From: Selaginella tamariscina
Lineage: Eukaryota > Streptophyta > Lycopodiopsida > Selaginellales > Selaginellaceae
Assembly: GCA_003024785.1 (NCBI GenBank)
Contig: PUQB01000201.1
Coordinates: 348,726-412,725, forward strand
Direction: 5' to 3'
DNA length: 64,000 nt
Shown: piece after piece, positions 12,256-23,300 of the stretch
Layout of the letters: each line of letters opens with the position of its first letter
Numbering within the stretch: the first letter of the stretch is position 1
Notes under the pieces: model-generated
Told to the model about the DNA's origin: nothing
Database searches by the model: none
Seen by the model: the letters and a program-made list of their open reading frames with translations, nothing else
Made by a program: the position numbers and the translations under genes

Positions 12256-13198
12256 TGTTTATATATGTGCCAAAGAAATATTGAATTAAAGTGAAAATAA
12301 TATTAATATACACACTATGAACATATTTTAAATTATACATAATAATATATCATTTTATCTAATATATAGTTTTAATAATATATATTAATATAATATTGAT
12401 AATAAGGTTTAATATTGAAATATTCTTGAAATAAGAAGAAAATAATTGAGAAAATTCCATTAATATAAACAAATGTAGAATAATTACTCGAATAATTAAG
12501 AATATATACTAATTTAATTTTGATAATAAGGTTTAATATTAAAATATTCTTGGAATATTAAGAAAATAATTAAGAATATCCCATTAATATAACAAATGTA
12601 GAATAATTACTCAAAAAATTAAGAAAATAATATCAATATACACACTATGAATATATTTTAAATGATACATAATAATATATCATTTTATCTATTGTATAAG
12701 TATATATTAAAATATATACTTAGTAATATATATTGGAATAATAAAAATGTAGAATAATTACTAAAATTTCGTATAATTAAACAGTTTGAATCACTTGCTA
12801 ATGCTAAATACATTAAATGCAATTTATAAAAATCATTAGAATCAGAGAATATATATGTTAAAGAGTTAGTTATTTGTGTCAACTCATTTTAAGTTTTATT
12901 TTCTTATTAAAAATTTGAAATTTGACAAAAGTATTGTTAGTCTAATATATAAATTTAAAAATACTTTTAATTTCTCACTCAAATTCAAATCTTTGAAAGG
13001 GTTTCTTTCTTTTTATAATTTTCTTTATTCAGATTTTCTTTTTCTTTGATATTGATCACCTCAAAACCGATGCTAAATTGGGTGCTATCATTTCTAAAAA
13101 AGTATGACACTCTCTGTTATGTTTACAAGTATTATATATAAATTTAGAAATGCTTATAAAGATTCACTCTCTTACATTCTCTCTTAAAATTAAAATTT
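12256..13198. repeat. AT-rich nested tandem repeats
   Basis: A unit of about 123 bp (GATAATAAGGTTTAATATT) recurs at about 12,398 and 12,521. It lies inside a larger 330-bp duplication: a segment with ACACTATGAA at about 12,301 recurs at 12,631. The remainder to 13,198 is AT-rich with no gene seen. Confidence 0.65.
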
Positions 13199-13768
13199 AG
13201 GGTTTAAGAATCCATTAGGATTGCATTATAATTTATTAGGGATTTATCATGTTTACGCATCTTCTTTACTTAAAATTCTCAGTTAGCCGAGATCTTAAAG
13301 AGTTCACGATGGAGTGGCATGATTAATCCGACCATTTCTTTTCCGCCTTTTAGAATGGTCAGCAGGATTAATTTCGCCCACAACTCTCTAAAACGGGGAA
13401 GGGGTAGCAGGATTAATTCAGCTAATGCTTCTCCGCCTCTTAGAAAAGGTGACGGGATTAATCCTGCCCACAACTTTCTAAAACGATGAAGAGCTAGTGA
13501 AATTAATTTTAAAGAGTTGTGAGCGGGATTAATTCCGCCACCACCCCTTCGCTGTTTTAAAGAGTTGTGGGCAGGATTTATCCCATCGATTAGTTTAACA
13601 AACAAAAAAGCATTGGTAGGATTAATCCCATCACCCCATCGAGATTTTTATGAAATCTTGGTTAATCAAAAATTCTAATTAAAAGGGATATGTGAATGAG
13701 AAAAATCCTTAATGGATTCTAATGCAATCCTAATGGATTTTAGTGCAATCCTAATGGATCCTAAACCC
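13199..13768. mobile_element. Candidate small fold-back element bounded by inverted repeats
   Basis: The left end AGGGTTTAAGAATCCATTAG (continuing GATTGCAT) is matched in reverse complement at 13,743-13,768, and a second, tandem inverted match lies at about 13,702-13,740. Between them lies the first half of palindrome array B. Size is about 570 bp with no open frame. It could be a MITE-like unit or simply an ancient inverted duplication. No clear target-site duplication is visible. Confidence 0.5.
13316..13640. repeat. Palindrome array B, first half
   Basis: Cores of the same palindrome as array A. ATTAAT centres lie at 13,322, 13,367, 13,412, 13,457 and 13,502 (exactly 45 bp apart), then less regular ones near 13,528, 13,568 and 13,621. 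Spacers carry AAAACG or TTTTAGA pieces. Confidence 0.85.
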
Positions 13769-13829
13769 CTAAAGTAGTTTCATCAAATGGCACATCACAA
13801 CAAGCTAATATGTAATCACGTCCACCATT

Positions 13830-14310
13830 TTAAGGAGTGAATTAACCCAGCCAATGCTTCTCTGTCTCCTAAATGGTGGGCGGGCTTAATCTCGCCCCCA
13901 ATTCTAAGAGGCGAGGAAGCATTGGTGGGATTAATCTCACCACCTCTTCTCCATCGGAAAGAGTTGTGGGCAGGATTAATCTCGCCACCTCTTCACCGTT
14001 GGAGAGAATTATGAGTGGGATTAATCCCGCTGACCTTTTTCCCTCGGAGAGAGCTATGAGCAGAATTAATCCCACCAATCTCTCCCTCGTCGGAGAGAGT
14101 TGTGGACATGATTAATCCCGCCACTTCTTCCCTATCGACAACAGTTGTGGTCAGGATTAATCTCGCCGACCTCTTCCCTGTCGGAGAGAGTTGTGGGTGG
14201 GATTAATCCCGCCACCTCTTCCTCGTCGGAGAGAGTTGTGGGCGAGATTAATCCTGCCCACCATTCTAGGAAGCAGGAAGGGGTGGTAGGATTAATCTTA
14301 CCACTACTTG
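13830..14310. repeat. Palindrome array B, second half (45-bp unit, 11 cores)
   Basis: Centres lie at about 13,841, 13,885, 13,930, 13,975, 14,020, 14,065, 14,111, 14,156, 14,202, 14,247 and 14,291, spaced 44-46 bp. The spacer is ACCTCTTCCCTGTCGGAGAG followed by AGTTGTG. Because 45 is a multiple of three, open frames run through on both strands and yield a repetitive GINPA/VGLI-type peptide. I regard these as artefacts. Some core variants keep symmetry, for example the core at 14,283-14,304, where two base pairs are changed on both arms. Confidence 0.9.
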
Positions 14311-14453
14311 TATTAATCAAGCATGAGAATCTATACTTATATATAAATATATATTATTGCACACATATATATTAAGCACCCTCGATTTAGATTTTATTGC
14401 ATATTGCATAAACAAATATCATAAATGACACAATTATTTATTTGCAGGATAAT

Positions 14454-16531
14454 ATGTTTAATACTGGAGATAAAGTATATCTTTTTTGGAATAACAAGAT
14501 AATTGGCACTGGAACTATGGAAGTTCGAGATGATAATGCATCATGTCACAATATTACTCAAGGATCTTGTGTATATTATGGAATGTGGATGAAGTCAAGG
14601 TTAACATATAGAATGTAGAGTCACAAACAAATATTAGTGCGAATTCACAAGATGATGGCTTACATACTATGATGGATGAGGTAATTCTCTTTCTTTATGA
14701 GATTGAGGTTGGGAGAGGCATCATCTCAATTGTTAATTCAATGGAAGCTGTATCTGAAAATAAACTAGGGGCCTACTTCATGGGTGTAGTTGTGACAGAG
14801 GTTTCATTTAATGGCACATTGCATTCTAGATCCCTCGTGAGGTCGTGAACATTTGAATTAAAATGGCCAGAGGTTGTTGAATTTCAATAATAACAACCCG
14901 AAAGGGCAACCCATGTTTGAAGAGGTTCTTGCATTGGTCCTATAGTAAGAAAAAGGTGATTCATGGGCTACAAATTTACCCTAACAAATTTCGGCAAGAG
15001 GGTCAAGATGAATCTCACATCTTCGGAAAGCGTTGCTAGCATCTTCCTGATTGACTTCTGCAAGAAGAAGTGTTGTCAAATGGCGAGCCGGAATGACCCA
15101 ATGTAGACATGTCTTTCGTATGCTCATTCAAAAGCAAAGGCATGAATTTGTATATGCTGCACTAATTGGGTGTATTGATGGAATGGCATTGGACACAGGT
15201 TATCAGAGTATGTCCATGGTATTTAATAAGGTGGCACTCTACTTCAAAGTTTGGTACACTATATATGGAATACTAAAGACCACATTTTACTGTCGGAGAG
15301 ATATGTACTAACATACTTGTCAATGCTTGTTGCCAAAGGTGTGTTTAAAACAATCACGCTTAGTTTTCTTATGGTTGGTCACACTCATGAAGATATTGAT
15401 GCATTCTTCAACAAGATCTCCAACTTTACAAAAAAGAACAAGTGCACTTACCTTAGCACATATAATGAATCATTTTGAAAATTGCATCTCCAAAAATAAT
15501 TGTGCTTTGCTCGTGACTAAGGTGTTAGACTTCAAAAAGTTTCTTGAGTATATTAAAGAGGAGAGTGATTATTTAACTAGTCAGCTTGTGCCACTATAAT
15601 TATTTTTCTCCACAAGAGATGATATACCTATTATGCAGTACAAGTTAGGGCCATCAAAGCAGGAGTGGTTATTAAAAGAGGGCTTAATGCTCTTCAAAAG
15701 TGGAGATGATGGAAAGCCACTTTTCCTAGAAGGACAATTAGACCCTATTTTATTGAGTGCCCAACTCAAAGAACAAAAGTTTATTATTGACGGTATCAAA
15801 AAATATGTGATATGGGTTCAAAAATCAATGCCAAAGAATTTTGATAAAGCAACTAGTTACTAAGCATGTGGCTAACTATTGGGAGACTGTTATTCGAGAG
15901 TTAGAAGAGCCTACTGTCACAAGTACAAAATTATACCAATCGATTATCTAAGCAAAGTGCCGGCACCAGGATTCTATGGAAAATGAATGTACAATGATGC
16001 CTTGGGGAATGAGGAGTATGTACAACAGATGATGTGGTTTTGCCCAAGAGATTCAGGGTGTTTCACGTGGCCAAACGGAAAAATTCTTCAGTCAAGAATT
16101 CCAACACCACCAACGGTTTGGCCCGCGCTCATGGAAACGAAGTTGACAAGTGAGGAGGTCAGAGAACTATAGGATGCAGGCTTTGTTTTGGAAGGTTTAT
16201 AGGGGATGGCAGGAAGAGTAGATGATGGTCAGAAGGACAAAACACCATCACCACCACATGGAGCTGGATTTACAATGGGCCCATGGTCCGGACTCCAACA
16301 AAAATGTCTAAGGAACAAGAGAAGAATTTCCACAAGGCCAAGACGTTTTTAGGTCGAGTGAGAAATGTTGAAATGACAGTTAGAGGACGGAAGAAGGCTT
16401 TCGTTGTGTTGGTAGGAAATGACTCTGCAAAGGTGACTATCAGTACTTCAGTTGTTCTACCTTTCAGAAGAGCAAAAATTGGAGCCCATGTGTACACATG
16501 TATTTCGTCTACAGCCGTGTATTTGGCTTAA
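14454..16531 (+). pseudogene. DUF7869-like mobile-element gene, broken (copy 1)
   Basis: A series of plus-strand coding pieces in at least two alternating frames. 14,454-14,618 encodes MFNTGDKVYLFWNNKIIGTG and more, directly after a possible splice acceptor (TTGCAG). At 15,100-15,290 there is a segment with TGYQSMSMVFNKVALYFK. At 15,290-15,475 there is YVLTYLSMLVAKGVFKTITL, then SFLMVGHTHEDIDAFFNKIS. Further pieces run 15,480-15,863 and 15,987-16,531. The GHTHxDIDxxF motif (15,376-15,408) is what I know from DUF7869-type proteins abundant in mobile elements of seed-free plants and some animals; assignment is by motif memory only. Several frameshifts and stops make it non-functional as read. 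Confidence 0.6.
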
Positions 16532-16794
16532 ACCCAGACGTCACATACTTTCTACAAAGGTGATCGCTCAGTGAAATGGAGGTCCACCGTTTGTTGGTGA
16601 ATTGCAGTAGAGTCCATGACCCGTGCTACAAGGATAAATGATATATAAAAATGCTTTGTTTGAATAGTAACTTATTGAACTTTTTTATAAAGTATTAAAA
16701 AAAAAAATTTAAAATTTAAAAATGATTTATTTGTTGGTCAACAAATATTAAGCCAGTCAGCATATTAAAAAAATTTATATTAAAAAATATTCTT

Positions 16795-16820
16795 GAGAAT
16801 ATTCTAGAATATGCTAGAAT
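16795..16820. promoter_or_regulatory. Heat-shock-element-like GAA/TTC array
   Basis: GAA at 16,797, TTC at 16,802, GAA at 16,807, TGC (one mismatch to TTC) at 16,812 and GAA at 16,817 sit on an exact 5-bp grid. This is the nGAAnnTTCnnGAAn arrangement bound by heat-shock factors. It lies between the DUF7869-like relic and the truncated P450 exon. The sequence is also a short AT-rich repeat (CTAGAATAT recurs to 16,855), so a chance origin is possible. Confidence 0.35.
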
Positions 16821-16891
16821 ATACCTGGATATCCACAAATATACTAGAATATTTCAAAGCCTCCCGAGCCGCAGCCTCCTTTTGGCCGAGA

Positions 16892-17316
16892 CCCTACTTG
16901 TGTATGCAACAAGCCAAGACTGTAAATTTGGCAAGTATTTCATCCCCAAAGGAACAAGGGCAATAGTGAATGCATATGCGATCGGGAGAGATGAGAACAC
17001 ATGGAAGGATCCTCTCAAGTTTGACCCAGAAAGGTTTATGCAGGGTGACATAGATGTTCAGGGCCAGCATTTCCAGGTACTCCCATTTGGGACTGGGAGA
17101 CGAGGTTGCCCTGGGACTCAGCTTGGTACGACCATGGTGCAATTTATGTTGGCAAACTTGTTACATGGCTTCGATTGGGAGATGCCCAATGGGATGAGTT
17201 TTGAGGACATTGATATGAACGACGGTTTTGGATTAACTCTTTCCAAAAATGTTCCTTTGAAGGTTATCCCTGTTGCACGCTTAAACCCACGAGCCTATAG
17301 ATTAGATAAGGCTTAA
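16892..17316 (+). pseudogene. Cytochrome P450 last-exon fragment, 5'-truncated (copy 1)
   Basis: Open to the stop at 17,316 and equivalent to the C-terminal 140 residues of P450-A. It begins abruptly at PLLVYATS-equivalent sequence directly after transposon-derived DNA. It has the FDPERF motif and a complete haem-binding loop FGTGRRGCPG with the Cys ligand. The N-terminal anchor, I-helix (AGGTDTS) and K-helix ExxR are all missing, so it cannot form a P450. The 3' flank (17,317 onward) is homologous to that of P450-A. The truncation at the mobile-element edge suggests loss of the 5' part by insertion or recombination. Confidence 0.9.
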
Positions 17317-20300
17317 TGGATGAATCCCTGTCGTCCTTGGTTAATAAACTAGACTACATTATATTAATGATGTTATTAATATTAAATTTTATTATCAAGA
17401 TTTTAATTTCAAACTTAGAAATACATTTCATTAGTACATGTGGAATCTTGTTATTAAAAAATAAAGTGGTTTAACGTTTCGGCAAATTTCAAAAAGGTGG
17501 AATTACTTTACCCTCAGTAGGAAGACTCAAATGGTGCCTGCGTAGACTTTGCTAGAAACTGTAGAGGAACAGTACTTTAGTGACTTTTTAAATTTCACCC
17601 AGTGTAAACCTGTTGTTTAAGATGCTTCTTAAGAGTGCCACATGTGTTGGCATCAAATACAGACACAATAACGATTAAATGCCTTAATGAAACAGTCGTG
17701 TATAGAACACTTTCACAGTCTAGTCTTTCTTTTTGAATTTAATTGTTGACTAAGCGTATCACCTAATAAATTAATGATTCATATTATAAAAAAATTTAAT
17801 GATTGAGATTAAACTATATCATTAATTAGATCCAATAATTATGTTGCATTATCACCAACTTAACCATTAATAAGTTCATAAGTTATATTGTTTTTGATAT
17901 ATCTTTATTAGTTTATTTTTCTTTCTTTATTATTATTATTATGTTTTAACTTTTTTATTTTATCTTTTTATTGTATTCTTATTTTCAGTGCCTTTTAATA
18001 ATGTTAATGCTCCCAATATTTCTAACATGATGAAATTAATTATAGTTTAAATAATAAATTATTAGTTTTTACAATTTTGTATTTAAAGTAAGATTAATTA
18101 AAGATGCTCAACTTTATAATAAGTGTGAACATGTCATGATTGATAATCATGATTATAAATATGGTATTACATAAAAATGTAAACACTATGATAATACATA
18201 ATCAATCATGTATTAAAATGTCATCGGAAAGAGCTATAGTTAAAACATACATTAAATATTATAATATGATAATTAATTGATATAGCTTTTATCATAGTAT
18301 ATGTGGTATAAGTGTAATTAAAAAATAAGTTGGCGTGGGGACATAGAGTTACACGTCCATAAGTTTTAGTGTAATAGAAAGATGTACAAACAAGATGTTT
18401 TTAATTATAGTACTAAATAAAAATAGAGATACAGTTATTAATATTATATGTCAATATATTATTTTAAATATAATTATTTTTTAGATAAATGAGCTAGTTA
18501 TGATACTGAGTGATTTATACAACTTAGTTATAAACATTACATAATAAAACTATTTTATTAATTTTAAAGATTCTGTATAGAATTAGCATGTCAAATAATA
18601 AAAAATTATCACATAGATGTGAAATTACAAAGGTAATGTATAAGTCATATTTTAATTCTATAGAATCAACATATCAAGTAATAAAAAAAATTGTTACCTA
18701 AAGGTGATATATAAGTCATAGTTTTAAGAATATATATAATGAAAAAAGTTTATTCAAAATCAATAGGAGAGGTTTAATATTTTTTCTTGAACATATAAAT
18801 TTTACAACAATGAAATTCTTCTAGTGTAGTAAAATAAATATTATTTTAATTTTAATTTAAAATAAAGACTTATTAACTTAAAGTGTATAATAAATATATT
18901 ATGGTTATATTTTATATCATGATACTTTTATATATGAGATTACTATTTAATTATTTTATTAAATAATTTTAATATTTTTTAATTAATAAATTATTACTTA
19001 ATTAATATTTTAAACCTCAAAATTTAACTGTTCAGGGTGGGCTTGAAGTTAAATTTTGAAAAGGAAGGTTGAATTGTGAATACTAACCCATATCAGTTAA
19101 TCTAGTTTTATACCTAAAAGAATATATATATGTATCTGAGTGCGCGTGTGTGTGAAGTGCAGGTGTCATACAAAACCACAGGCACCTCAAGAATCCGCTA
19201 GACCTGAAATCTTGGTACACTGGAATGTCGCCTTTGAAACAACCTTCTTTAATTTTCCCATCTAATCCGACATTGATCGCGGCAAGAAGTGTAGATTGTG
19301 TATGTATGCACCTGCTTAGAGATCCTACTTATCTGCAGAAGAAAATGCCAGGGTTCGTTAGATCAATAAAAATATTCTATATTTAAATGTTGGCTTTTCA
19401 AATTTAAACATTAGAATAGAAAATGCATAGCTGAATAGTATGAATTTATTTATAAAATGCTAATCGTTTTAATTTATATATTAATAAAAATTTAATAATA
19501 TATAAATAATATTAATAAATTATTAATATTATTTTTATATATTGTTTTACATTGAAGAGGTACTAGATAAATTCGGAAACACAATTTTATGAACAAGAAT
19601 ATTCGTCCAAAGATATATAAAAATGCATGTAAATATGTGCAAAAGAAATATCATATGCTTCTGTTTAAGCTTAACATTATTAAAATGTATTGATTGGAAT
19701 TTTTATTTATTTATCTTTATCGTTATATTCGTTATATCGCTCATCTTCAATGTGTTTGTTTACTCTACGTGAATACCTAATGTATAGTATGTAATACACA
19801 TAAATAATGCATCCAATCCTACAGTAAAGTTGCATATGTACTCAATTATATAGTTATATAGTGTAAATATTTGATCAATTATAAGTTGTACAGTAACAAT
19901 GGTGGATTAATTATAACATAAAGCATTGAAATGTATTTAAAATTAAAGCCTAACACATTTAAACACATTAATCTTATTAAAATGTTATTGCCACGCTAGA
20001 TCACATGAAGATATTATATGAATATAATCATATATTAAAATAAAAAATTTCTAATAATGTTAAAAACCAAAATTATTATATTTGTTAGAACTTCATGCCT
20101 AGAACAAAACGGAAAAAATACAAATGATATTGCAACACAAGGTCTTTACAGGTTATATGGTTAAGAAATAAGTCACAATCAAGTATACAATTTCCAGTAA
20201 TTCTTTGTCCCACTTGTAGTGCCACAGAAGTCATAATAAGTATATATCCTGCCGCTGGTGACATTAACACACGTCATTAGGTGTGTTTATTCATTCATTC

Positions 20301-21079
20301 CAGTGCGCTTGAATAAGATAAATTCAACATAGTTTCCCAGTGTAGGGTGGATAATATTCTCTTCATTGAATATAGAGGCTAATTTATAGCACCATTAGAA
20401 CTTCCCACAGTTGGGCATATGCATTTAAGAGTTAAGTGTTTATGTGTTTCAAGTGTGGAAGAACGTAATTACCAAAGTGATGTCACTAGTTCACCTTTCT
20501 AATTGCACAGGAGTTTTACAACGGTATGCATCTGTTGTCAGGGATGTTAATCGAGTCTTGAAGCGAAGTCAGCCAATGGCAAAAGACTCATTATTGTCCG
20601 TGGTTAACACTCAGAGGAGCCTGAGAAGGGGAAGGGCCAATGGGAAAGACCCTTCATGAGCTACCAAAAAGACCCTAAACCCTCTGGTCAAATATGTACC
20701 TATATAACCATATAAACCTCCTCCACCTGGCTCAATCCCCTCGGTCTCCTACGTGGTCCAATCTCCCTGGCCGTGGAAGTATGGTAAATGTCCCCATCTA
20801 GGCTCCACGTTCGGCAGATATCTACCTTCTAGGTCTTATCGGTTGTCGGGATCCGGACGTCTATAACCTTATGCGAAACTACGGAAGGGCGCATTCGATC
20901 GCGATTTTTGTTTGATATGAGGGTAAACGAAATAAGAAAAATATGAATAATATAAACAAGTTATATGGTGAAGAAATTAGTCAACAATGCCCGAAAGAAA
21001 TGCCCGTAATAAGTATATACCCGACATTAAGTTCATTCGGATCAGTGATCAAAAAGGGTATGTAAGTTGAGCCCTTAAC
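17317..21079. other. AT-rich P450 3' flank and spacer with no gene seen
   Basis: 17,317-19,020 is homologous to 31,949-33,700, the 3' flank of P450-A. 19,560-20,085 is a dispersed AT-rich repeat also found at about 34,255-34,835 (same orientation) and 29,205-29,640 (inverted). Short open frames at 20,085-20,270 and 20,444-20,659 lack any family resemblance. Confidence 0.6.
20590..20900. repeat. GC-richer block of unknown origin (copy 1)
   Basis: About 300 bp that stands out from the AT-rich surroundings, starting GAGCCTGAGAAGGGGAAGGG and ending near TATGCGAAACTACGG. It recurs at 35,583-35,880. It may be an old solo LTR or other element remnant; no ends could be defined. Confidence 0.5.
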
Positions 21080-21530
21080 GGGCAATTGTATACTTACACT
21101 CTTCATTGCATACTTAATCTGGAGGCTAATTCCATAAGATCCTAAAGCGCCATGCCATACTTTGGCATCTGCATTTTAAATTACCGCACCAGTCTCTGAC
21201 TAAACTCACATCAAAATATGGTCCCTGCATGTCTTTAAGGTTCGGATGGTATAAAAGTCTGGTTATTTCTTTGCCAGAATTGATGTTGTCTTCTCATGCA
21301 TACATATCTATTTATGTACGCACGTGTACATGTAAACATGCCTCTGCATGTGTGTATGTAAGACTGGTGCTTGTATTTATGTACATATATACCCTATGCT
21401 ATATAAGGGGTGTTTGCTAAATAATCAACCATTACAAATATACACAGAGTGTCTTTTCCTACCATCGTAATGGAGCAATATGGTCACCGTACAGAGAAAC
21501 AAGGAGGAACCTGCACAAGCTTTGGTGTTT
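21080..21530 (+). pseudogene. Cytochrome P450 exon 1-2 remnant
   Basis: 21,080-21,300 aligns with P450-A exon 1: the codons around the LHTLHCILNLEA-like region, GPCMS..FGWYKSLVIS and the position of the conserved hinge are recognisable but interrupted by gaps and stops. 21,300-21,450 corresponds to intron 1. 21,450-21,530 matches the start of exon 2 (WSPYRETRRNLHKL-like) and then stops. There is no ATG at the P450 start. A degenerate TATA-like GGGTATGTAAGTTGAG precedes it at about 21,055. Confidence 0.75.
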
Positions 21531-21779
21531 GATCAATATGGTTGATCACACTTGGTCATGATCGTTATGAAATCACTAATATGTGAAAATTTTAAATTAA
21601 CATCATTTAATACTAGATAATAATTTTTAATTTACATTCTAATTAAAATATTTACATTATATAACTTATAATTGATTAATATACAACTTTATTGCTGTCA
21701 CTTATTTGACTAGGATGTTTAAAAATATGTGGATACACTATTATAAGTGTTCAGATAACATATATATGGCTCGAGTTGT

Positions 21780-22740
21780 TTATATATATATAATGTTATA
21801 AATACATTATAATTATATCTAACTCTTAAGAGGAGAATTCTTATATCTCCAGACCTTCACACAGAGAAAGGCCAGCGATTAGCTTTCTTTAATAAAACAT
21901 AAATTCAACTAATACATTTTAATTTTAAAGAAGCATAAGATATTTCTTTGCACATATTTGAATCGTATTTGAAAATTTGTGCATTTTCATATAATTTTTT
22001 TAATTTGAATATATTATACTTTCATTTATACCAAAATACATTAAGAACATGCTTGTAATGTTCTTATATTTATTTCTTTTCAAATTTTTTTTATTTCTGA
22101 ACTCGATACCTCTTTCATATAATAAAGATATATATTAATTAGTAATATAATTAAAATAATTACTGTTTGTATATAATTTATACAATTCAGGTATGCATTT
22201 CCAGGTGTTCTAATGGAAAGCGATTGGCATTATATGCCTTAATTTTTGTGCGCAGCAGGCGGTAGAGGGAGAGGCGCTCTGCAGATACAGATACTCGAAT
22301 TCTGAGGATCTCTAAGCAGGCGTGTACAAACATAACAATCTACACTGTTCCGTATAATCTTCTTCTTGCAGCGAGCAGTGCCCAGATGAAGAAAGAAAAA
22401 ACGGTGGCTAGGGTCATTTTAGATCCGGGTATTTAGAAGATTCTTAAGGCGCTTGTTGTGTATCTGCAAGCTGGAAAAATCTAGATGAGGGTGCTGTTAT
22501 ATATCGGAGGGCAGTTCTACATATGGCATAATGTCTTCCTTTTGGTTATGTGAAAGCTATGGGTGAATGTATTCAATGTATATAGCAGCTGCAATCGAAA
22601 GAGAGAAAGTAAATAATGGCTGGGGCTAGAGAAGCTACAGACAGATCTTGAGCAATCTAGGAAGAGTTTGTCTGCGTGCTTCGGAGCATTTGAGAGCTTA
22701 TTTTAACGCACTTCTTCCTGCAGGCTTGAAGATAGTTTTG
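21780..22740 (+). pseudogene. CLASP: CLASP N-terminal fragment, strongly decayed (first of tandem pair)
   Basis: 22,560-22,735 retains the nucleotide pattern of the CLASP exon found at 24,494-24,796 (GCAGCTGCAATCGAAAGA, then GAGAAGCTACAGACAG, then a TTTTAACGCACTTCTTCCTG end) but with internal deletions and stops. The upstream leader (22,190-22,480) and AT-rich part (21,780-22,190) also match the stretch before the second copy, so the unit is a tandem duplicate with a period near 2 kb. No protein could be made. Confidence 0.7.
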
Positions 22741-23094
22741 TATGAGACATGCACTTCACATACATACACGCCAGTAGATGGTTTCATTAAGGCATTTAGC
22801 TGTTATTGTGTCTGTATTTGATGCCAACACATATGACACGATATCATGATGTTTATAATATTTGAGTTTACAGACGTTTATGTCACTCTTTAGAAGCATC
22901 TTAAAATTTATGCGAAATCAGTAAAGTGCTGTTTCTCTACAGCTTCTAACAAGCCTATGCAGGCACTTCTAATTAAAGGTAAAGTAATTCCACTAAACGT
23001 TAAACCACTTACATATTTTAAATGGATTATAATATATATAAAAAACGAAAGATGTCGTTCATCGTGTGTTGAAACACGGCTGGGACATTAATAA

Positions 23095-23300
23095 TTCTAA
23101 AAGGCATATTCACTGGGCAAAGCATAGGTTTGGATAACTTTCAAAGGAACATTTTTGGGAAGAGTTAATCTGAAACCGTTGTTCATATCAACGTCATCGA
23201 AACTCATCTCATGGGGAGCCATGTAACATGCTTCCCAACATAAACTTTGTTTCCAACTGAACCCTACCTCGGAGTCCCAAATGGGAGTACTTAAAAGCAC
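23095..23300 (-). pseudogene. Cytochrome P450 C-terminal tail, minus strand, haem Cys lost
   Basis: Read leftward, it keeps the LLHG-like and MSFDDVDMNNGFRLTLPKNV residues and VPLKVI of the P450 C-terminus. The segment encoding GCPGTQ of the haem loop is missing, so the thiolate ligand is gone. 22,770-23,010 to its left is the reverse complement of the P450 3' flank, showing this was once the end of a minus-strand P450. The same deletion is seen at 41,540-41,700. Confidence 0.8.

Larger units (their letters stand above)
1..17616. repeat. Long direct repeat, copy 1
   Basis: The whole stretch recurs in the same order and orientation at 46,443-64,000 with near identity. Copy 2 is about 58 bases shorter. 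Most differences are 1-3 base gaps, many in homopolymers, with a patch of denser substitutions corresponding to 47.7-50.9 kb. The left end lies at the first base of the window and the right end is set by the last base of the window, so neither true boundary is visible. The period is about 46.4 kb. It may be a real tandem or segmental duplication, or uncollapsed haplotypes or a duplicated contig piece. Confidence 0.97.

Noticed and set aside
13830-14310. CRISPR-like array (palindromic repeat, regular spacing)
   Set aside because: The spacers are homologous to each other, cores vary, there are no cas genes, and the surroundings are a plant nuclear genome.
13869-14320. Open frames on both strands through the palindrome array, giving repetitive GINPA/VGLI peptides (also 60,261-60,813)
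   Set aside because: The 45-bp unit is a multiple of three, so any stop-free unit stays open on both strands. There is no start context or family resemblance, and the frames change length with one-base gaps between copies.
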